Source of the DNA: Citrobacter sp. Cu233
GTDB taxonomy: Bacteria > Pseudomonadota > Gammaproteobacteria > Enterobacterales > Enterobacteriaceae
DNA length: 64,000 bases
Direction of reading: 5' to 3'
Assembly: GCF_030332225.1 (NCBI RefSeq)
Contig: NZ_JAOWIF010000033.1
Span: forward strand, 558,001 to 622,000
Part shown: positions 33,824 through 43,437 of the stretch, in pieces
Layout of the letters: the number at the start of each line of letters is the position of its first letter
How positions within the stretch are numbered: position 1 is the stretch's first letter
Position numbers and translations under genes: made by a program
The notes under the pieces: generated by a model
Database searches by the model: none
What the model was told of the DNA's origin: nothing
The model's input: the letters and a program-made list of their open reading frames with translations, nothing else

Positions 33824-36008
33824 TGCACGCCTCCTCTGCAAAAATCGCTTCGCTAAAGGAGGACAACACGTCATGCTCGCGAAGTGGATAGCTGAAGAAA
33901 TATCCCTGAACATGCTGGCACTCAATAGCGCGCAGAATGTCCCGCTGATATTCGGTTTCCACCCCTTCTGCAGTAACCGACATATTGTATTTATGAGCGA
34001 ACTGGATAAGCATTACGATCAAATACTGGCTGGCATTATCTTGCTTCAGCTTCTCGACCAGCGAACGTGCGATCTTGATGCGGGTGAAAGGGTAGATCAG
34101 CAAATAATCCAGCGCCGCGTATCCGGTTCCTAAATCATCCATTGCGATTTCGATGCCCAGAGAACGGATCTCTTGCAGTACGGGCAAGGCAATCGCCTTG
34201 TCCAGTTTCTCCGATTCGGTGATCTCTATTTCCAGGCGTTCTGCTGACAGTTGGCTGTTACGTAATGCATCTTTAATCACGTCAACCAGGCCCGGGCTGT
34301 GTAGCTGATAGGCTGAGATATTGACGGCAACCCGGATGTGTTCCGGCCATTTGGCTGCGGATTCGCAGGACTGGCGAATAATCCACTCACCTAAACGGAC
34401 AATCAGACCGGAGCTTTCGGCAATGTTGATAAAATAATCAGGGTAAATCAGGCCTTTGGTCGGATGGTTCCAGCGGATCAGCGATTCATAGCCATACACC
34501 GTTTCATCATGCAGATTCATAATCGGCTGGTAGTGAAGTTCGAATTCCGCGTTATCAATACCGTCGATGATCTCCTGGTTAATGAACAGGCCGTGGGTCT
34601 GCGTCATCACCATGCCGTCTTCGAAGAAATGGAAGCATCCGCGGCCATGATGTTTGGAGGCATACATGGCAAGGTCGGCATTGATCATCAATGTGGAGGT
34701 GTTATTACCCTGCCAGGGGGCTGTTGTGATCCCGATGCTGCAGCTAATGGAGAATGTGTGGGTGCTCCAGGTGAAGGGAGTGCTCAATGCCCGAATGATA
34801 CGTTTCGACAGGCGGTTTGCTTCTTTGACGGCGTTCTCGCTGACCTGTTGCAGGATCGCAAATTCATCACCACCCAGTCGCGCTGCCATATCGTTAGGTC
34901 CCAGTAGCAATTGCAGACGCTGGGCCACGCTGATTAACACTTCATCGCCCGCTTTATGACCGAAAGTGTCATTGACCGGTTTAAAGTTATCGAGGTCGAT
35001 GAGCAGCAGGTTGAACGGTTTTTCTTCCTGATGGATTTCGCTGACGCGTTTCTCCAGCTCGAGACCAAACGAAACGCGGTTAGGCAATCCGGTCAGCGAA
35101 TCATGATGGGCCATATGCTCCATCTTTTGCGACATCTCATGCATACGTTGCAGATAGCCACGTTCTTTCATTGCCACGCGCAGCTTTTCAATCGCACCGG
35201 CCAGATGGCCAATCTCATCGTCCTGGTCAAGGTAGGGCGTTATGCAGTCGGTCTCTTCATGGGCAATGCGGGTAATCGAATTAATCAGTAACGGAACCGG
35301 GCGGAATAACCGGCGCATGAACAGGGTACCCAGCGCCAGCGTCACCAGCAGAATGAGAACAAAGATGATGCAGCTCTTTTTCAGCATCGCATCGTAAGCA
35401 GCGTACAGGTAGCTCTTTTTACCAATGCTGCTTATCAGGCTACCGAGGATTTCGCCAGATGGCGTCAAAATAGGGACGGCGCTAATAAAGCACTCTTCAC
35501 CATTAATCTGGGCGAAACCGATGTAGTAATTGGCCAGCACGTCACGCGGCAGGTGTCCGGAGAAGGAGATAATGCCTTCGCCATCTTCCGATTTATTGTT
35601 GATGCCGACGTAGCCTTTCTCAGGCGTGTAAAGAAACAGCCAGGTCGGGCTGTGTGTTTGCACCGAAGCCAGCGCCAGGACGTCTACCGGGTTATAGCCG
35701 GTTTGCAGAATGGAGTCGGTATCGCCAATTTGTCGGTCGGAGACGATACGGGAGATTTGCCCTGAATCGCTGGTTTCAACCGACACGTTGGTATACACGC
35801 TTCTGATGATGTAGGTCATGATCTGTGCATTTGCTTCCGCCCGTTGAACCCACTGCTGCCAGGAGAAGTTGTCTATCAGGCTCCAACTGGTAAAGGCGCC
35901 AGCGCCGAAAGCAATAACGATGCCCGCCAGCAAAAATTGCGTTATTTTGCCGGTGATCGAATGTTGCCACCCCTTTACAGCGCTAAGGGAAAACCGAGAC
36001 GTTGCCAC
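33816..36008 (-). CDS. membrane GGDEF-EAL protein with periplasmic sensor domain
   Basis: 730 residues: membrane segment (about 22-45), a periplasmic domain of about 150 residues, second membrane segment (about 212-232), HAMP, GGDEF and EAL. The GGDEF core is intact (RLGGDEF), so cyclase activity is possible, and the usual RxxD inhibitory site is absent (GPND). The EAL domain reads ESL (catalytic Glu kept) and keeps DDLGTG, but the metal/catalytic Asp of the KID motif is Ala (IKIARS), which may weaken phosphodiesterase activity. GTG start with AGGAA somewhat far upstream. First gene of the leftward operon with two solute-binding proteins, lapG and lapD. Confidence 0.9.
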   Translation of the reverse strand: MATSRFSLSAVKGWQHSITGKITQFLLAGIVIAFGAGAFTSWSLIDNFSWQQWVQRAEANAQIMTYIIRSVYTNVSVETSDSGQISRIVSDRQIGDTDSILQTGYNPVDVLALASVQTHSPTWLFLYTPEKGYVGINNKSEDGEGIISFSGHLPRDVLANYYIGFAQINGEECFISAVPILTPSGEILGSLISSIGKKSYLYAAYDAMLKKSCIIFVLILLVTLALGTLFMRRLFRPVPLLINSITRIAHEETDCITPYLDQDDEIGHLAGAIEKLRVAMKERGYLQRMHEMSQKMEHMAHHDSLTGLPNRVSFGLELEKRVSEIHQEEKPFNLLLIDLDNFKPVNDTFGHKAGDEVLISVAQRLQLLLGPNDMAARLGGDEFAILQQVSENAVKEANRLSKRIIRALSTPFTWSTHTFSISCSIGITTAPWQGNNTSTLMINADLAMYASKHHGRGCFHFFEDGMVMTQTHGLFINQEIIDGIDNAEFELHYQPIMNLHDETVYGYESLIRWNHPTKGLIYPDYFINIAESSGLIVRLGEWIIRQSCESAAKWPEHIRVAVNISAYQLHSPGLVDVIKDALRNSQLSAERLEIEITESEKLDKAIALPVLQEIRSLGIEIAMDDLGTGYAALDYLLIYPFTRIKIARSLVEKLKQDNASQYLIVMLIQFAHKYNMSVTAEGVETEYQRDILRAIECQHVQGYFFSYPLREHDVLSSFSEAIFAEEACNV

Positions 36009-36603
36009 AGATTTTGTTAATTCCTGAAAAGAGAGTGCTAATGCTGAATTGAATTTCTGCTATTACTTAATGGAATAGTATTAGATGACAAATTTGAAAC
36101 GCCAGGCGTAACAAATAACTAACATTGAACAACGGTGAGTAATGACAAAAATAACGGTATGCGAATATAGATAACACTGTCCTTTTCGTCAACAGATAAA
36201 TTTGCACACCAGAACATATATTTTATTATCATTTTTACATTTTATTAAAGTTGACATTAACGGTGCCGGTGAATGTTTTTTACCCTCCGTAATATTCGTC
36301 GGGAAATTGTTATGGTGTTTGTTTTTTTTGATTTAAAATCAATGTATTAGCGCTTTTGTTTTGACGCGGAAAGTTGGCTTATTATCTGCGGAATGTCCAT
36401 TTTTGTCTATATGTGGGTGTTTATTTCCTGATGTGATGTGAATAAAATACGAGCTTCCTCATAGAACATTATTTTATTTTTTTTCAGTGTGTGGTCAATG
36501 TTGACAATTTTGCTACGGTTAATCGCTGACCCAAAAGGAATTGTTTGTGACAGTAGAATTTGGATTAAGTCCTGTTGGTATAGTGTGTAGCGGATAAATT
36601 GTT
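36009..36603. promoter_or_regulatory. divergent AT-rich control region
   Basis: 595 bp between the two divergent c-di-GMP operons; AT-rich with many T-runs. A sigma28-like element is at 36246 (separate entry). I see no riboswitch-like conserved core and no coding potential. Confidence 0.5.
36246..36272 (+). promoter_or_regulatory. candidate sigma28 (FliA) promoter
   Basis: TAAAGTTG, 11 bases, then GCCGGTGA: 7 of 8 and 6 of 8 matches to TAAAGTTT-N11-GCCGATAA with exact spacing. It points toward the EAL phosphodiesterase gene 332 bp away, which would give a long leader. Confidence 0.4.
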
Positions 36604-38796
36604 TTGGACGCGATAATAAATACAATCACTGCGAAAAGCATTCGAGAATGGTGTCTGCCTCTTTTTTTACCCAGTCTTTTTTATCCGTTGGCACAATATC
36701 TTAACGGACACTGTATTTTCAATAATCATATTTTAACAGTTTACGATCTTAAGCTGGCCGTTTTTTCGGGTGCACTTGTCCTGTTTGGTTTCCGGGTCCT
36801 GCCGGGGTTTATCCTGTTTCTTGTTCTTATGTTTGCTCTCGGTCCGCAAAGTGAGCACCTGGATGCGCTGTGCCTGATTCTGGCCTCGACTTTAAGCTAT
36901 GCGATTTACCGAAAAGTGACGGGCAGGCGCAGCTCATGCAGCTTTGGCCGGGTCAAAATCAGCCTCAATCGTATTGTCTGGCTGTGTGGTTACAACATTC
37001 TGCTGTACTTAGTATTCGGCAAGCTCTTCGCTGTATTCGTGACTCACGCTCACCGCCCCGATGTCGCCAATTATCCGGTGATGAGTCTGGAAATGCTGGT
37101 GCGTGTTCAAGGGATCGTCAACGGTTGCCTGACCGGGATCCCGTTCTTCTACAAGATATTTCGTATCACTCGCCGCCCGTCTTACTTGTTTACGTTTGCT
37201 AAGTCGATCGTCGGGCAGTGTAAAGGTAATGTGAGTTCATACGGCGTGATTGCCTGGTGCGTGTTGCTGCCAGGCCTGATGTTCTGTTTAACGTTGCCGC
37301 ATAACCCAAACATCTTTTTCTTGTTCTATAGTCTGATTCTTCTGTTCCCGCTCATGCTGTGGGGCGCGATAAAAATTGGCCATATGTTCACCATGCTCGT
37401 ATGGGCTGTGGTACTGATTATTCTGGGTAAACATAACGAAAGTGACATCGCCAACGATGTTAACTTCATGCTGCATCAGGCGCTGATTTCTACGCTGATC
37501 TTTGTCTTTTCACTGACTATCGTGATTATGGGGGCATTGGCCAAATTTACCCGGCAGCGCTTTAAGCAGGCGTTGCTGTTGGGGTTGACCGATCCAATGA
37601 CGGGGATGGCAAATTTACGCGCGCTGAAGACCGAGCTGTTTACGACGAAGAACGCGACAGTCTGTCTGATTCAGATCCCCGAGCTGGCGCTTTTTTCTCG
37701 CCGCTATGGTTTTCATTTTCGCGCGCACTATCAAAAGATTCTGGCCGATCATCTCCAGCGGTATTTGGTTGAAAGCGAGAAAGTCTATTACCACGCAGGT
37801 TATGATCTGCTGATCCGCCTTGAAGATGGCTCCTATGAGCGGCTATGCGATTTGTACCATGCCGCCAACGGTTTTCGCCTCTTTCACAATAACCAGCGGC
37901 TGGGTTTTCGCAGCGGTCTGGGCTACTGCCTGATTAACGATATCAGCGATGATATCTATCAACTGGTGGGCAAGCTTGCCATGGTTGCGGGTTTGTCGCT
38001 AACTAACGGCAGACCCGAAAACCTTGAAGCCCAGCATAGCCGGATCCTCGATGATCATATTGCTGATAAAACGGACATTCGTACCGCACTGCAAAACGCG
38101 CTGGATAACAATGCGTTTGTACTGATGGCCCAGCCGATCGTCAGTACCCGGGGGGAGGCGCTTTATCATGAAATCCTGATCCGGATGCTCAATGATAAAG
38201 GTGAATTTATTCTTCCTAACAGTTTCCTGCCGGTGGCGCATGAAGCGGGGTTAGCTCCGGATATTGATTTATGGGTAATCGAAAATACCTTCAAAGCGAT
38301 GTCCGATCGCCCCCAACGGTGTTTCTCCATTAACCTGGCTCCTGTCACGGTGTGTCGCTCAAATATTGTCTCGAAGATCACCCAGCTATTGCAGGATTAC
38401 GGTGTGGATCCGCAGCGCGTTATTTTTGAAATAACCGAGGCGGATACGCTGTCAGACAAAGAACAAACTGTAGAAGCGCTGCATTTAATCCGTCAACTGG
38501 GGTGCCGGGTTGCAATTGATGATTTTGGTACCGGGTTTGCGAGTTATGCGCGTTTGATGAACATCGAAGCGGATATTTTGAAAATCGATGGATCTTTTAT
38601 TCGCCGGATCACGGAAAGTGAAATCAGCTACTACATCGTTGAATCATTCTGTCGCGTCGCTGCAATGAAAAATATGCAGGTTGTCGCCGAGTTTGTTGAG
38701 AACGCCAGCATTCAGGCGTGCCTTGAGCAAATGGGGGTGGGGTGGTTGCAAGGGTATCACATTGGTAAGCCAACGCCGCTGCTCATGCTGGAATAG
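36604..38796 (+). CDS. membrane EAL-domain c-di-GMP phosphodiesterase
   Basis: 730 residues. Residues about 20-315 contain roughly eight to ten membrane segments of a MASE-like sensor. A strongly degenerate GGDEF follows (about 335-450, no GGDEF signature; HAGYDLLIRL in its place), then an EAL domain. EAL reads EIL with the catalytic Glu kept. NLAP, EITEAD, DDFGTG, LKID and the late AEFVEN are all present, so phosphodiesterase activity is expected, probably tuned by the degenerate GGDEF. The only plausible start is TTG at 36604 (GGA nine bases upstream; in-frame stop just before). First gene of the rightward chemosensory operon, 61 bp before the MCP gene. Confidence 0.88.
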   Translation: MDAIINTITAKSIREWCLPLFLPSLFYPLAQYLNGHCIFNNHILTVYDLKLAVFSGALVLFGFRVLPGFILFLVLMFALGPQSEHLDALCLILASTLSYAIYRKVTGRRSSCSFGRVKISLNRIVWLCGYNILLYLVFGKLFAVFVTHAHRPDVANYPVMSLEMLVRVQGIVNGCLTGIPFFYKIFRITRRPSYLFTFAKSIVGQCKGNVSSYGVIAWCVLLPGLMFCLTLPHNPNIFFLFYSLILLFPLMLWGAIKIGHMFTMLVWAVVLIILGKHNESDIANDVNFMLHQALISTLIFVFSLTIVIMGALAKFTRQRFKQALLLGLTDPMTGMANLRALKTELFTTKNATVCLIQIPELALFSRRYGFHFRAHYQKILADHLQRYLVESEKVYYHAGYDLLIRLEDGSYERLCDLYHAANGFRLFHNNQRLGFRSGLGYCLINDISDDIYQLVGKLAMVAGLSLTNGRPENLEAQHSRILDDHIADKTDIRTALQNALDNNAFVLMAQPIVSTRGEALYHEILIRMLNDKGEFILPNSFLPVAHEAGLAPDIDLWVIENTFKAMSDRPQRCFSINLAPVTVCRSNIVSKITQLLQDYGVDPQRVIFEITEADTLSDKEQTVEALHLIRQLGCRVAIDDFGTGFASYARLMNIEADILKIDGSFIRRITESEISYYIVESFCRVAAMKNMQVVAEFVENASIQACLEQMGVGWLQGYHIGKPTPLLMLE

Positions 38797-38857
38797 CGTG
38801 TGCAAATTTAATTATGACCAACAAGCGTAATTTCTTCTCAGGTAGAGAACAAAAATC

Positions 38858-40948
38858 ATGAGTGATGTTATTAAAGTGAAAGAACGGTCGGCTGTGGCGT
38901 CCTCTGAGGGGCCAGGCGCACGAATAATATCCTGGCTACACAATATCCATCCCGGCGTAGCGATGAAGCTCGGTATGATTCTGGTTATCTGCATTGCGAC
39001 GTTGCTGATTGGTGCTTCTTTTATATTGTCGTCTTATTTGTCGAAAGAGCTGCAAGCCAATGCGCTGGAAATGATCAAGACCAATACGCGTATTTTCCAT
39101 AACAGCATCTCTAATGAATTCCAGAGGGTGACCCGGGACGCGGAACATTACAGCAATGTATATATTAACAACTATCAGAATGTTGCCAATAAACCACTGC
39201 ACTCTATGGATGCCGCTGAATTAAAAGCGGTTCTGAGTAGCCCTACGACCAACGCGCATTTCACCGAATTAACCAGCGTATTTGCCAGTACTTTTGTACT
39301 GGAAGGCGAGCAGTTTGTTCGCGTCAGCAGTACGTTGTTAGCAAACTCTGGCAACACGGCGACGGCAACGGCATTAGGCCGTGATAATCCGGCATTGCCA
39401 CTTCTTCTGAAAAACAAGCCGTTTTCTGGTGTGGTCACGCTGTTTGGAAAACAGTTTATTAGCCACTACGAGCCGATTGCCGATAAGTATGGTCAGGTGG
39501 TGGGAGCTGTTGCGGTAGGATTCGATGTTAAACAGAGTCTGCAACCGATCATTCAGCGCTTGCTGAATGTGCGTATTGGGAAAGATGGCTACGCGTATGT
39601 ACTGGATGCCGGATTTGAACCCGGGCGTATGCTGGTGCACCCGTCGCTCAGTAATCAGCAGGCGATCAATATCACCGATGCCAATGGATACAAGCTGTTT
39701 GCCGATATCCTCGAGCATAAAAACGGTATTGCCTATTACGATTGGGTGAGTGGCTATGGCACTGCGCCCAAAACGAAAGTCGCCGTCTATGAATATGTTG
39801 ACGGGATCAATTGGGTTATCGCGACAACCAGCTATGTTGATGATGTCGCCAGGAGTAGCAACCTGGTCCGTAATGGCCTGCTGCTGTTCACCGCCTTCCT
39901 GCTGCCCGTCATTTTACTGCTGATTGCGGTGGCCAGCCGCTTCCTGATTTCACGCCGTTTAAACCGCGTACTGGGTATTGCGCAGACCATTGCAGAAGGT
40001 GACTTAACGGTAGAGGTTCCAATCGACCATCATGATGAGATTGGTGAGCTACTTGGCGCGGTAGAGATGATGCGCCAGCGTTTGCACTCACTGGTGGGGG
40101 ATATGGTTTCTCACGCCAACTCGGTACATCAGGCGTCGATGCATATTACAGAAGCGGTCGATGGTCAGGCATCTACCAGCGTAGAGACCTCATCATCGGT
40201 TGCGGAAATCACCTCAACGATGGAGGAGTTGTCCGCCTCTTCCACACAGATCGCGGAGCACTCGCGGGCGGTTGTGGATATTGCGAACCAGACGCTCGAA
40301 GATTGCAATAAAGGCTCTGAGTCGATGTCGCAATTGCTGATGCGTATGACGGATATTGATACCGATAATCAGCAAAACATGCGTGAAATCATGATGCTGG
40401 GCAATAAGTCGACGGAAATCAGTCGCGTGATGGTGATCATAAACAGCGTTGCCGATCAAACCAAATTAATTGCCTTTAACGCAGCGCTGGAAGCTGCCAG
40501 CGCCGGGGAAGCCGGGAAACGCTTCTCGGTAGTGGCGGCGGAGATCCGTCGTCTGGCCGATTCCGTGACGGAATCAACGGTTGAGATCGAGAACAAGATC
40601 AGCGAGATCCAAAACGCCATCAATCGTCTGGTGCTGAATGCGGAAAAAGGTGGGGAGAGCATCAAAGCGGGCGCCAGGGCCTGTAAAGTGAGCGCCGAGC
40701 ATCTGAACGACATTGTTGCCACTGCGGAGCAAACGTCCACGGCGGCGCTGCAAATCTCTCTGTCAACGCAACAACAGAAAACGGCAAGTAATCAAGTGGT
40801 TATGGCGCTTCGTGAAATTGTTGTCGCCAGTAACTACACGTCGCAATCCATCAAAGACATTTTGATCGTGAGTCAGGATATGACGCAGTTGTCGAAAGCG
40901 CTGAAAGAGGCTTCGACGTCATTTACTTTGACGGGTATGGATGCATGA
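38858..40948 (+). CDS. methyl-accepting chemotaxis protein with Cache-type sensor
   Basis: 696 residues: membrane segment (about 37-63), a large periplasmic domain of Cache type (about 65-340), second membrane segment (about 347-370), HAMP with RRLNRVLGIAQTI, then the cytoplasmic signalling coil. The hairpin tip reads LIAFNAALEAASAGEAGKRF, the conserved receptor tip with a Wsp/Frz-like flavour. I see no NWETF-type CheR tether at the C-terminus; the cognate CheR carries TPRs instead. It is the likely input receptor (WspA counterpart) of the operon. The cheB gene starts inside its last codons. Confidence 0.92.
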   Translation: MSDVIKVKERSAVASSEGPGARIISWLHNIHPGVAMKLGMILVICIATLLIGASFILSSYLSKELQANALEMIKTNTRIFHNSISNEFQRVTRDAEHYSNVYINNYQNVANKPLHSMDAAELKAVLSSPTTNAHFTELTSVFASTFVLEGEQFVRVSSTLLANSGNTATATALGRDNPALPLLLKNKPFSGVVTLFGKQFISHYEPIADKYGQVVGAVAVGFDVKQSLQPIIQRLLNVRIGKDGYAYVLDAGFEPGRMLVHPSLSNQQAINITDANGYKLFADILEHKNGIAYYDWVSGYGTAPKTKVAVYEYVDGINWVIATTSYVDDVARSSNLVRNGLLLFTAFLLPVILLLIAVASRFLISRRLNRVLGIAQTIAEGDLTVEVPIDHHDEIGELLGAVEMMRQRLHSLVGDMVSHANSVHQASMHITEAVDGQASTSVETSSSVAEITSTMEELSASSTQIAEHSRAVVDIANQTLEDCNKGSESMSQLLMRMTDIDTDNQQNMREIMMLGNKSTEISRVMVIINSVADQTKLIAFNAALEAASAGEAGKRFSVVAAEIRRLADSVTESTVEIENKISEIQNAINRLVLNAEKGGESIKAGARACKVSAEHLNDIVATAEQTSTAALQISLSTQQQKTASNQVVMALREIVVASNYTSQSIKDILIVSQDMTQLSKALKEASTSFTLTGMDA

Positions 40949-42017
40949 CATGAATAGCGGCAACATTCGGGTGCTGATCCATGATCTGGGCAGCGTGTCG
41001 CGCAATGAGCTGGTCAGAAAACTGGAGGAGCACTCGCATATAAGGGTCGTGGGGCAAGCAGCCCACCGCAGGCAGGCGATTCGACTGCTACAACAGTTGA
41101 TGCCTGACCTGTTAATCCTGACGCTGGATACGTCGACGGCAGATAATGTTGAGATCGTTGAAACCATTATGGCGACCAGCGCCATCCCAATCCTCGTTCT
41201 GCGCTATTTCCCTGAAAACCAGTGGGATGATGATTTCATTTCCCGCGGTGCGCTGGCGGTATTGCACCACAGCAGTGGTGCTCCGTTATCGAGTGAAGTG
41301 CTGCACCGCAAAGTAGAATTGCTGGTTGGTGTAAAAGTGATTCGTCATATCAAGGGATTACGCTATCCCACAGAGCAACGCGTGCCGGGAACTCCCCCGG
41401 TAATGGATGCCGAAAAGACACCAGAGGACTGGCCTTTTGTACTGGCGATAGCCTGTTCTACCGGCGGGCCACAGGCGCTGAGCAAGCTATTGCAGGCGTT
41501 ACCCGGTACGTTCCCGTGTCCGGTGTTGATTGCACAACACATTGCCGACGGTTTTGCCAAAAACATGGTGCACTGGCTGGACAGCGTGACCGAACTGAAG
41601 GTTCGACTGGCGCAGGAAGACGATCGTGTGGAAGCAGGGTATGTGTACATATTGCCGCCCGAACAGCATCTGATCGTCAAAACAAACCAACGGCTGGCCG
41701 CGATCCCGAGACAGGAAAATGATGTTTATCACCCCAGTTGTAATCTGCTGCTGGAGTCGGTTGCTGAGGTCTTTCGTGAAAAAGCCGTTGGGCTGATTAT
41801 GACGGGGATGGGCAGCGATGGCTGTCGTGGTATTGAACTGATTTTCCGGCGGGGAGGAAGGACGCTGGCGCAGGATGAAGAAAGTTCTGTTGTTTTCGGT
41901 ATGAATAAGAACGCAATCGACAAACAGCTTATACATCGCACAATCCCGTTGGATGACCTTGCGAAGGTTCTGCTTTCGATGGCTTTTCACGGGCATGTTG
42001 AGAGTAAATTGCCATGA
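40941..42017 (+). CDS. CheB-type methylesterase with degenerate receiver
   Basis: 358 residues. The N-terminal receiver-like domain (about 10-120) has His14-Asp15 in place of an acidic pair and a possible phospho-acceptor Asp63 (LTLD), but lacks the usual Lys, reading LHHSS, so it may not be controlled by phosphorylation like WspF or CheB. The C-terminal methylesterase domain keeps the catalytic Ser (ACSTGGPQAL), His (AQHIADGF) and Asp (MTGMGSDG). It removes methyl groups from receptor glutamates and so adapts the pathway. It overlaps the MCP stop by 8 bp; an internal ATG at 40950 is an alternative start. Overlaps cheR as ATGA. Confidence 0.9.
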   Translation: MHDMNSGNIRVLIHDLGSVSRNELVRKLEEHSHIRVVGQAAHRRQAIRLLQQLMPDLLILTLDTSTADNVEIVETIMATSAIPILVLRYFPENQWDDDFISRGALAVLHHSSGAPLSSEVLHRKVELLVGVKVIRHIKGLRYPTEQRVPGTPPVMDAEKTPEDWPFVLAIACSTGGPQALSKLLQALPGTFPCPVLIAQHIADGFAKNMVHWLDSVTELKVRLAQEDDRVEAGYVYILPPEQHLIVKTNQRLAAIPRQENDVYHPSCNLLLESVAEVFREKAVGLIMTGMGSDGCRGIELIFRRGGRTLAQDEESSVVFGMNKNAIDKQLIHRTIPLDDLAKVLLSMAFHGHVESKLP

Positions 42018-43426
42018 TACCCAATCTCCCCGATTATGCCCGGTTGATCAAAGACCGGGTGGGTTTGCACTTTGATAATGCTATGGAAGCGTTGCTGGAA
42101 TCGGCGCTGAGTCGGCGTATGGCCGAGCAGGAAATCAGCAATTACTATGAATATTATGAACGACTGCGCATCTCTCAGGACGAGTTCGATAGCTTTGTTA
42201 CGCTGATTACAATTAACGAAACGTATTTTTTTCGTGAAAGCGACACGCTGGATCTCATCTGCGACAAATGGGTGCCCCGCCTTTTGCAACAGCGTAGCGG
42301 CCCGGTGCGTATTCTGAGCGCGGGATGTTCATCCGGGGAAGAAGCCTACTCGCTGGCAATCAAGCTGCATGAAAAGTACCAGAACGGGATGGCGCAGCAG
42401 GTTGAAATCTACGGTTGTGATATTGACCCGGTGATTCTGGCAAAAGCCAGAAATGCCTGTTATTCCAGTTACTCGTTTCGTGGTGTCGAGCCGCTGATTC
42501 AGCAGCGCTATTTTACCCGGACAGGTAATCTGTTCCGTCTGCATGATGAAATCCGCGAGAAAGTCTCATTTCATCGCACCAACATTATCAAAGAGCAGTT
42601 ACTGCCTGAAGTCGACATTATTTTGCTGCGTAACGTGTCTATCTATTTCGATACGCCGACACGCCGCGAACTGCATGGCAACCTGCTTAAAATGCTGCAG
42701 CCGCAGGGAGCCTTGTTCTTTGGCAACGCGGAAACGCTGGCCAATAATTTCGATATTCTGAAGCTTGAGCAGGAAGAGGGCATTTTTTATTTCTGCCATC
42801 ATCGAGAAGCCCCTAAAGTCGCTCCGGTGCCCCGGGTCGCGGTACGCGTTCCGCTTCCTCGCGCTCCCGTGGTGTGTGAACCTCCCGCACCCACGGTGCT
42901 GCAATGTGATGACTGGTTGAAAAAGGCCCGTGCCTGCCTTGATGAGAAATGTTTTTCCGAAGCTGAAGCGTGTATTGCCTGCGTATTACGCAACGATCCC
43001 CGCAACCAGGAGGCGCTGCTGATTCAGGGCGTGATTGCACTGGAGCAACGAGAGTTTTCCCAGACGGCCGGAAATGCGCAAAAGATCCTCGCGCAGGATG
43101 AATGGTCGGCAGAAGCAAAAATGCTGCTCGGTCTGGCGATGATGTGGCAACACCAAACGCAGCAGGCCATCGCCTGGTTCAAACAGGTGGTCTATCAGGA
43201 ACCCGGATACTGGCCTGCACACTATTATCTGGCTGAAATGTATCGGCAAAGCGAACTTCGCCAGCCCGCTCAGCGTACGTATCGCGTGGTGATGCAATTA
43301 CTTAACGACGAAATGAACAATCCAGCAACGGTTTGTCGTCTGCGTTTGCCCATGGTATTTCCTGGAAATACGTTTCGTTTTCTTTGTGAACATCAACTGG
43401 CGCAATTCGCCCATCAAAACGGGTAA
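42014..43426 (+). CDS. CheR methyltransferase with C-terminal TPR
   Basis: 470 residues. The CheR domain (about 1-265) has the SAM-binding motif ILSAGCSSGEEAYSLAI and the region LLRNVSIYFD. A Pro/Val-rich linker follows (about 270-300), then TPR-like helices (about 305-460; NPRNQEALLIQG-type units, ending at a basic tail). This layout matches WspC, which methylates the WspA receptor without a pentapeptide tether. ATGA overlap with cheB. It would set receptor methylation together with CheB. Confidence 0.92.
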   Translation: MIPNLPDYARLIKDRVGLHFDNAMEALLESALSRRMAEQEISNYYEYYERLRISQDEFDSFVTLITINETYFFRESDTLDLICDKWVPRLLQQRSGPVRILSAGCSSGEEAYSLAIKLHEKYQNGMAQQVEIYGCDIDPVILAKARNACYSSYSFRGVEPLIQQRYFTRTGNLFRLHDEIREKVSFHRTNIIKEQLLPEVDIILLRNVSIYFDTPTRRELHGNLLKMLQPQGALFFGNAETLANNFDILKLEQEEGIFYFCHHREAPKVAPVPRVAVRVPLPRAPVVCEPPAPTVLQCDDWLKKARACLDEKCFSEAEACIACVLRNDPRNQEALLIQGVIALEQREFSQTAGNAQKILAQDEWSAEAKMLLGLAMMWQHQTQQAIAWFKQVVYQEPGYWPAHYYLAEMYRQSELRQPAQRTYRVVMQLLNDEMNNPATVCRLRLPMVFPGNTFRFLCEHQLAQFAHQNG

Positions 43427-43437
43427 AAAGAACGATT

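Noticed and set aside
36009-36603. c-di-GMP riboswitch in the control region of the c-di-GMP operons
   Set aside because: I see no conserved GEMM-like core or the expected paired helices; only T-rich sequence and a sigma28-like element.
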